Shown: piece after piece, positions 32,923 to 38,095 of the stretch
Numbering within the stretch: position 1 is the stretch's first letter
Layout: every line of letters starts with the position of its first letter
Source: Bacteroides sp.
GTDB lineage: Bacteria > Bacteroidota > Bacteroidia > Bacteroidales > Bacteroidaceae
NCBI GenBank assembly: GCA_015060735.1
Contig: SUXX01000022.1
Coordinates: 1 to 38,095 of the forward strand
Direction of reading: 5' to 3'
Length of the DNA: 38,095 nucleotides
The notes under the pieces: generated by a model
Database searches by the model: none
What the model saw: only the letters and a program-made list of their open reading frames with translations
What the model was told of the DNA's origin: nothing
Translations under genes and position numbers: made by a program

Positions 32923-34740
32923 ATGTTCAGCAGATTGAAATTCCAATGGTATATATGCTTGGTGTGTCTGCTTCTGGCAGGGACATTCATTTCTTGTGGA
33001 ACGGCTCAAAAAAGTGCGGTTTCATCGGATAATATAGCTTCTTCGAACAGGCAGGATGCTTTGTCTCCTGAAGCTCGGCGGAAGTTCGACTATTTCTTTT
33101 TAGAAGCCGTCAGACTGAAAGAAAAAGGAGAACTGGATGCTGCATTTGAGATGTATTCCCATTGTTTGGAGATTGATCCCCAAAGTGCTGTAACCTTATA
33201 TGAATTATCTAAATATTACATGTATTTGGGATTACCCCAAAAAGGAGAAGAGGCTTTGCGAGAGGCTGTAGCATTGGCACCGGGAAATTATTGGTACAAG
33301 GAAACATTGGCAGCTTATTATCAGAATAAGGGAGAAAATGAAAAGGCCATTGGTGTTATCGAAGACATGACGGCTCAGTTCCCCTCTCGTTTAGAACCCT
33401 TGTTGGCTCTAGTCGATTTGTATTCCCGTACCAAAAATTACGAAGAAGTCGTCAACACGTTGAATCGTTTGGAACAGCTCGATGGAAAGTCGGAACAAAT
33501 CAGTATGGAGAAGTTCCGCATGTATCTGGCTATGGATAACAACGAGCGTGCCTTCCAGGAAATCGAGAATCTGGCCAAAGAATATCCCTACGACATGCGT
33601 TATTTGACCATCTTGGGGGATGTTTATCTGGAAAACGGAAAAGAAGAAGAAGCATACGCAACTTATCAGAAGGTGTTGACAGAAGATTCCAATTATGCAC
33701 CGGCCATGTTGTCGTTGGCCTCATATTATGAAAAGAAAGGGTTGGATAGCCTATATCATGTCCAGATAGATTCGGTATTGCTGAACTCCAAAGTCGAAAG
33801 CGAGACCAAACTGAATGTCATGCGACAACTCATTATGCGTTCGGAAAGAGCCGACCGCGATAGCACGAAGATCATCTCTCTGTTTGATTCGATGTTGGCC
33901 AAGGAACAGGAAAATGCCGATATAGCCATGTTGGCAGCCCAATACTATCTTACTAAAAGGATGGACGAGCCGGCCAAAAAGGTATTACGGCAAGTTGTGG
34001 ACATTGACCCGGGTAATAAACCGGCTCGTTTACAATTGTTAAGCTTTGCAATCTCCCGAAACGATTTGGATGAAGTTATCCGTACCTGTATCCCGGCCGT
34101 AGAGTACATGCCCGAAGCTTTGGAATTCCATTATTACCTCGGGATAGCATATTATCAGAAAGATGAAGTGGATAAGGCGTTGGATGCCTTTGTAAAGGGA
34201 GTACGACAAATAACCCCCGAAAGCGACAAGACCATGGCATCCGATTTTTATTCCATTATGGGCGATCTTTATCATAAGAAGAAGATGAATGTCGAAGCCT
34301 ATGCAGCCTACGATTCTGCTTTGGTTTACAAGCCGGACAACATTGCCGCCCTGAATAACTATGCTTATTACTTGTCGGTGGAGCGGAAGGATTTGGATAA
34401 AGCCGAAGAAATGAGTTACCGCACAGTTAAGGCCGAACCTACGAATGGTACTTACTTGGATACATATGCCTGGATTTTGTTCGAGAAAGGGAAATATGCC
34501 GAGGCACGTATCTACATCGATCAGGCTATGAAGCACGATGGCGATAAGAGTTCGGTGGTCGTAGAACATTGCGGTGATATCTATTATAAGACCGGGGAAC
34601 CCGAAAAGGCTCTGGAATATTGGAAACAGGCAGAGAAGCTGGCCGGTGAACCGGTGGAGGAAGGAAGTGAACCACGCACCTCTAAAGAGTTGAAGCTATT
34701 GAAAAAGAAGATTGACCATAAAAAATATTTTGCGGAATGA
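32923..34740 (+). CDS. TPR-repeat lipoprotein
   Basis: A 605-residue predicted lipoprotein: a signal peptide with lipobox FISC (Cys25) and then many tetratricopeptide repeats over nearly the whole length, for example DAAFEMYSHCLEIDPQSAVTLYELSKYY and YYLGIAYYQKDEVDKALDAFVKG. It is probably periplasmic or outer-membrane attached and serves as a protein-binding scaffold. It is co-transcribed with a DUF4292 lipoprotein and a LytM-type protein, a fixed trio in Bacteroidales that suggests an envelope assembly role. A frame beginning 99 bases earlier lies inside dut and is rejected because the lipoprotein signal starts here. Confidence 0.9.
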   Translation: MFSRLKFQWYICLVCLLLAGTFISCGTAQKSAVSSDNIASSNRQDALSPEARRKFDYFFLEAVRLKEKGELDAAFEMYSHCLEIDPQSAVTLYELSKYYMYLGLPQKGEEALREAVALAPGNYWYKETLAAYYQNKGENEKAIGVIEDMTAQFPSRLEPLLALVDLYSRTKNYEEVVNTLNRLEQLDGKSEQISMEKFRMYLAMDNNERAFQEIENLAKEYPYDMRYLTILGDVYLENGKEEEAYATYQKVLTEDSNYAPAMLSLASYYEKKGLDSLYHVQIDSVLLNSKVESETKLNVMRQLIMRSERADRDSTKIISLFDSMLAKEQENADIAMLAAQYYLTKRMDEPAKKVLRQVVDIDPGNKPARLQLLSFAISRNDLDEVIRTCIPAVEYMPEALEFHYYLGIAYYQKDEVDKALDAFVKGVRQITPESDKTMASDFYSIMGDLYHKKKMNVEAYAAYDSALVYKPDNIAALNNYAYYLSVERKDLDKAEEMSYRTVKAEPTNGTYLDTYAWILFEKGKYAEARIYIDQAMKHDGDKSSVVVEHCGDIYYKTGEPEKALEYWKQAEKLAGEPVEEGSEPRTSKELKLLKKKIDHKKYFAE

Positions 34741-35570
34741 TGAGATATATTGGTATCATAGGATGGATGGTTTTAGTATTGTTGGCCTCGTCTTGTTCAT
34801 CAACTAAAACCGTGAAAAAGTCCGTATCCATCGAAGGAATGACGGAAACGGAATATGTAGAAACCGTTATTTCGAATGCTTCTGATTGTTCGGCTTTGAC
34901 GGCTAAGATGGCCCTGACCTTGAACCTGGATGGGAAAGGCGATACGAAGGTGAACGGAACCCTGCGTATTAAGAGAGGTGAAGTCATCCAATTATCCATC
35001 GCTCCTTTTTTGGGAATAGAAGTGGCCCGTGCCGAATTCTCTCCGAACGGTATTTTGGTCATCGACCGCATGAACAAGCGTTATGTACAAGTGTCGTTTG
35101 CCGATTTGGGAACCTTGCTGAAGGTCGATTGGAACTTCCATACCCTGCAAGCTCTGTTCTTGAACGAACTCTTTATCCCGGGCAAGCTTCAGTTGACATC
35201 GAAGGACGTTTCGGCCTTTGGGCTGGAACAGCTTCCGACCGGCATCTGGTTGGATGTGAAGAAGTCCAAGCGTTTCCGTTATCGTTTCTTGACCGAAGCA
35301 CCGGGCGGCTTGTTGCTCAAGAGCCGTATCGAGTTGGACGGAACGCCGTATGGACTGAGTTGGGATTATGCCGACTTCCAACCGTTGGATGAAGGGCGTT
35401 TCCCTTCTGTAATGAATCTGCTGCTCAATGGTGGGAAAAGACCGGTCAAGGTTGCTTTCAAGCTCTCCCGTCTGTCTACAAATTCAGATTGGGAAGCCCA
35501 CACCCAAGTGTCGGATAAATATGAAAAAGTAGAATTGGAAGACCTGATGAAAATATTGCTGAAGAAATGA
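34737..35570 (+). CDS. DUF4292 lipoprotein
   Basis: A 277-residue predicted lipoprotein with a signal peptide ending LLASSCSS. The rest is beta-rich and resembles LolA/LolB-type carriers: ALTAKMALTLNLDGKGDTKVNGTLRIKRGEVIQLSI and RFRYRFLTEAPGGLLLKSRIELDG. This fits the DUF4292 family. It may bind lipid or lipoprotein chains in the periplasm, but that is inferred from fold likeness only. It overlaps the TPR gene stop as ATGA and the next gene by 4 bases, so the three are translationally coupled. Confidence 0.82.
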   Translation: MMRYIGIIGWMVLVLLASSCSSTKTVKKSVSIEGMTETEYVETVISNASDCSALTAKMALTLNLDGKGDTKVNGTLRIKRGEVIQLSIAPFLGIEVARAEFSPNGILVIDRMNKRYVQVSFADLGTLLKVDWNFHTLQALFLNELFIPGKLQLTSKDVSAFGLEQLPTGIWLDVKKSKRFRYRFLTEAPGGLLLKSRIELDGTPYGLSWDYADFQPLDEGRFPSVMNLLLNGGKRPVKVAFKLSRLSTNSDWEAHTQVSDKYEKVELEDLMKILLKK

Positions 35571-36859
35571 AACACACCTTCTTGCTGATATGGACTTGTT
35601 TCTTTGTCATGGGCTTGTCTGCACAGTCAACAAAGAAAATCAAGGAACTGGAAACTCAAAGGAACGAACTGCAACAACAGATTGCAGAGTCGGAAACCTT
35701 GTTGCAGTCCACCAAGAAGGATGTAAGCAGTCAGCTGAGTAATCTGGCCTTGATTAATGGCCAAATCGAAGACCGTAAGAAGTACATCCGAGCCATCGAA
35801 CAGGATGTGCAAACCTTGAACCGTGAAATCACATCCTTACAACGTCAATTGAATGGTCTGCGGAAGGAGCTGAAGGACAAAAAGGAAAAATACGAAGCCT
35901 CTGTGCAATATCTCTATCGCAACAAGTCTATCCAGGAAAAGCTAATGTTCATCTTTTCGGCCGAGAATTTAGGACAGACCTACCGTCGTTTGCGTTATGT
36001 CCAGGAATATGCTGATTTCCAACGCTTGCAAGCCATGGAGATAGAGCGTAAGCAAAAACAGGTAGAGTCTAAAAAGAAAGAATTGGAAACCACTCGTTCG
36101 GCCAAGGAAAACTTGCTGAAGCAAGGAGAAGAAGAACAACGGAAACTCGAGAAACAGGAGAAAGACCGCCAGAAGATACTGAATGGCTTGAAGCGTAAGC
36201 AACGAGGCATCCAGAATGAGATTCAAAAGAAACGACGAGCCGCCCAGAAACTGAATGCACAAATCGACCGTCTGATTGAAATTGAAATAGAAAAGGCCCG
36301 TAAACGTGCCGAGGCCGAAGCTGCAGCCAAGAAAAAAGCCTCAGAGAAAAAAGGAGAGTCGGCCAAGCCTTCTTCCAAACCGGCTCCTAAGGTTGAAAAG
36401 GGAGCACCGGTGGAAAAGTACAACTTGAATTCCGAAGACAGAAAACTTTCCAATGTCTTTGAACGTAACCAAGGCATTCTTCCCATGCCTATTACCGGCC
36501 CTTATGTGGTAGTCGGCCGTTATGGACAGTATGCTGTCGATGGTTTGAAGAATGTTCGTTTGGACAACAAGGGTATCGACATCAAGGGTAAGCCGGGGGC
36601 CAAGGCTCGTGCCATTTTCGATGGCGAGGTGTCGGCTATCTTCAAGTACAACGGTCTGAACAATGTCTTGATACGCCACGGCAATTACATTTCGGTGTAT
36701 TGCAACCTTTCCACCGTGTCTGTATCCAAGGGAGCCAAGGTCTCAACGAAAACCGAGATTGGCACAATTCATCAAGATGCGTCCGGCAATGTCATCCTGC
36801 ATTTCCAACTCCGCAAGGAAACGGCTAAGTTGAACCCCGAAAGGTGGCTGGGACGATAG
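35567..36859 (+). CDS. EnvC-like coiled-coil protein with degenerate LytM domain
   Basis: A 430-residue secreted protein. A signal peptide (HTFLLIWTCFFVMGLSAQ) is followed by a long coiled coil to about residue 250 and a Lys/Ala-rich linker. The C-terminal M23/LytM domain runs from about 300 to 430. The zinc and catalytic residues of active LytM peptidases are changed: Asn334 in NKGID replaces the first His, Asn380 in YCNL replaces the His of the usual YxHL, and HFQ replaces HxH. This matches EnvC and NlpD, which activate cell-wall amidases rather than cut peptides. A role as a division-site amidase activator is therefore likely. Confidence 0.88.
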   Translation: MKHTFLLIWTCFFVMGLSAQSTKKIKELETQRNELQQQIAESETLLQSTKKDVSSQLSNLALINGQIEDRKKYIRAIEQDVQTLNREITSLQRQLNGLRKELKDKKEKYEASVQYLYRNKSIQEKLMFIFSAENLGQTYRRLRYVQEYADFQRLQAMEIERKQKQVESKKKELETTRSAKENLLKQGEEEQRKLEKQEKDRQKILNGLKRKQRGIQNEIQKKRRAAQKLNAQIDRLIEIEIEKARKRAEAEAAAKKKASEKKGESAKPSSKPAPKVEKGAPVEKYNLNSEDRKLSNVFERNQGILPMPITGPYVVVGRYGQYAVDGLKNVRLDNKGIDIKGKPGAKARAIFDGEVSAIFKYNGLNNVLIRHGNYISVYCNLSTVSVSKGAKVSTKTEIGTIHQDASGNVILHFQLRKETAKLNPERWLGR

Positions 36860-36938
36860 TTGAATAAAAATCATTTTATTTCTTCACGAATGGCATATCT
36901 CTTGATTATCAAGGGGAAAAAGTGCCGTTCCGTGTGCT

Positions 36939-37424
36939 TCATCGTCTGAAGAAGCACTCTAGCAAAGTACGTTCCCAAATGATGACCTTGGCCGTACCTT
37001 TGGTTTCCTTTATTAAGGAAAGTACCGCCTTGCATCGCTCCGTTGTTTCGGCAGAAAGAGCAACCGAAAGCATATAATCCCCCTTTTCATCGGGGAAAGG
37101 CGAAACATCCGTAACCTTTCCCTCCATAAAACCATATTCCTGTTCCGAAAAGCCTGTCAGATGAATCACCGCACGCTGTCCCGACCGGATTTTCCCGATG
37201 TCTTGCATTCCAACTCGGGCCGTTCCTTGAGGCAACCCATCCGTCCCGACGGACAAAGCAAACTCCGTCACCACCGTTTCGGGATAGCTGAACCACGCAC
37301 TCCCTGCCAAGAGCAGCAGTACAATGCCCAGCAACACCCCACTGCCGTATCGCAAGATAGCCGGTGGTACCCGGTTCATCACCTCCTGTACCTCCTCACT
37401 CCGTAGTTCTATTTCCTTTTCCAT
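36939..37424 (-). CDS. Short HlyD-like membrane fusion protein
   Basis: A 161-residue protein following the exporter gene at the right edge. It begins MEKEIELRSEEVQEVMNRVP, the usual opening of Bacteroidales HlyD partners of C39 exporters, and has one transmembrane helix (GVLLGIVLLLLAGSAWF). The next part matches only the late beta-barrel of HlyD proteins (IGKIRSGQRAVIHLTGFSEQEYGFMEGKVTDVSP). The lipoyl domain and coiled-coil hairpin, about 200 residues in normal members, are missing. An in-frame Met 24 bases upstream is rejected because MEKEIELR is the family start. It could be a miniature adaptor or an internally deleted gene. Confidence 0.72.
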   Translation of the reverse strand: MEKEIELRSEEVQEVMNRVPPAILRYGSGVLLGIVLLLLAGSAWFSYPETVVTEFALSVGTDGLPQGTARVGMQDIGKIRSGQRAVIHLTGFSEQEYGFMEGKVTDVSPFPDEKGDYMLSVALSAETTERCKAVLSLIKETKGTAKVIIWERTLLECFFRR

Positions 37425-37475
37425 TTCTATAATCCATATTAATGTCATTCCCCGTCTCGTGTCATTCTCCTTGCC

Positions 37476-37555
37476 GTGTCATTCTGAGCATCGCGAAGAA
37501 TCTGTGTACATCCACTTGATGCAATCAGATTCTTCACTGACGTTCAGAATGACAC
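37476..37555. repeat. Imperfect inverted repeat of the CATTCTGA...GAAGAATCT type
   Basis: The left arm (37476-37504) starts GTGTCATTCTGA and ends GAAGAATCTG; the right arm (37526-37555) is its near complement, starting CAGATTCTTC and ending CAGAATGACAC. About 29-30 bases pair with few mismatches around a 21-base loop. Partial GTCATTC copies also lie at 37444 and 37461. It sits between exporter and HlyD genes. Similar hairpin repeats are scattered in many bacterial genomes; it is probably a small non-coding repeat element. Confidence 0.8.
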
Positions 37556-37571
37556 GAAATAGAGAGCACAA

Positions 37572-38095
37572 TCAATTCCCCAACTCCAACTGGTTCTTCA
37601 CCAGCCTGTAATACAATCCCCGTTTCGCTGTCAGTTCCTCATGCGTACCCTCTTCCGCTATGCGTCCCTTGTCCAGCACCACAATCTTGTCCGCATGCCG
37701 CACCGTGCTCAGTCGGTGAGCCACAACCACCACCGTTTTTCCCTGGTAAAATTTCTCCAACTGCTCCATGATTTCCCGTTCGTTGTTCGCGTCCAGGGCG
37801 TTCGTCGCCTCGTCGAAGAACAGAAACTCCGGGTTCTTGTACACCGCCCGGGCTATCAGCAACCGTTGCCGTTGCCCCTGACTGATGCCGTTCCCCTCCA
37901 TGCCTATCTTCGTGTTGTAACCCAACGGCAGCGAATCGATAAACTCCCCGATGTTCGCCACCGTCACCGCATGCCGCAGCCGTTCCACATCCACCGTGTC
38001 CGTGCTTACCGCAATGTTGTTCGCTATCGTGTCGCTGAAGATGAAGCCATCCTGCATCACCGCCCCCGTCTTCGCCCGCCACACATGCGGATTCA
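37572..38095 (-). CDS. Peptide ABC exporter, C-terminal nucleotide-binding part (runs off right edge)
   Basis: The last about 174 residues of an ABC exporter. The Q-loop is VMQDGFIFSDTIANNIA, the signature is GISQGQRQRLLIARAV, Walker B is EFLFFDEATNALD and the switch His is in VVVAHRLSTVRHADKIVVLD. Walker A and the membrane and peptidase domains lie beyond the edge. The wording matches C39-peptidase exporters of Bacteroidales peptide clusters, and an HlyD-like gene follows. It is a different gene from the one at the left edge if the window is linear. It is visibly G+C rich. Confidence 0.9.
   Translation of the reverse strand, partial: NPHVWRAKTGAVMQDGFIFSDTIANNIAVSTDTVDVERLRHAVTVANIGEFIDSLPLGYNTKIGMEGNGISQGQRQRLLIARAVYKNPEFLFFDEATNALDANNEREIMEQLEKFYQGKTVVVVAHRLSTVRHADKIVVLDKGRIAEEGTHEELTAKRGLYYRLVKNQLELGN

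Noticed and set aside
36871..36918. Terminator candidates after the LytM gene (A/T-only stem and CTTGATTATCAAG)
   Set aside because: The stems are short or lack G-C pairs and a T run, so they cannot be told from chance.
1..38095. Window as a closed circle, with the exporter pieces being one gene
   Set aside because: Joining the edges leaves about 150 residues missing and shifts the frame. A dcw operon is also not expected on a 38-kb circle.

Overview
The window comes from a Bacteroidales chromosome, probably Bacteroidaceae. The evidence is the Bacteroides-type -7 motif (TAnnTTTG) ahead of several operons, the division and cell-wall (dcw) operon in Bacteroides order, a glycine-lipid acyltransferase pair beside it, DUF3244 and DUF4292 proteins, six-bladed beta-propeller lipoproteins, and 'GG-Bacteroidales' peptide precursors. 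No tRNA, rRNA, CRISPR array or transposase was seen.

Region 1 (about 1-12570, minus strand) is a ribosomally made, modified peptide (RiPP) cluster. In transcription order it has a membrane TPR/LuxR-type regulator, a DUF3244 secreted protein, a broken glycosyltransferase, precursor peptide 2, a beta-propeller lipoprotein, precursor peptide 1, a radical SAM maturase, a pseudo-radical-SAM partner, a LanC-like protein, a GT4-type glycosyltransferase, a second beta-propeller lipoprotein, a DXD glycosyltransferase, a second LanC-like protein, and a C39-peptidase ABC exporter that runs off the left edge. The precursors share an identical 28-residue double-glycine leader but have different 39-residue cores, each with a CCxCxC motif. 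The expected path is modification by the radical SAM and partner proteins, perhaps glycosylation, then leader removal at GG and export by the C39 transporter. The final product cannot be read from the sequence.

Region 2 (12533-12933) has no gene. It holds a large palindrome of three modules, a cluster of GCAGAT half-sites, and a terminator with a repeated arm.

Region 3 (12934-28889, minus strand) is one compact operon: mraZ-rsmH-ftsL-ftsI-murE-mraY-murD-ftsW-murG-murC-ftsQ-ftsA-ftsZ-yqeY. Genes overlap or sit a few bases apart. The mraZ promoter carries a TGGGG-N5-TGGGG repeat that looks like the MraZ autoregulatory operator.

Region 4 (29137-36859) has glsA-glsB divergent from mraZ, dgt facing it across a bidirectional terminator, then dut and a TPR lipoprotein, a DUF4292 lipoprotein and an EnvC-like degenerate LytM protein in one plus-strand run.

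Region 5 (36939-38095, minus strand) is the 3' end of a second peptide-export operon: the C-terminal part of an ABC exporter, a hairpin-forming repeat, and an unusually short HlyD-like protein. Both window edges therefore cut through exporter genes of the same family and orientation, and both gene pieces are visibly richer in G+C than the modification genes.
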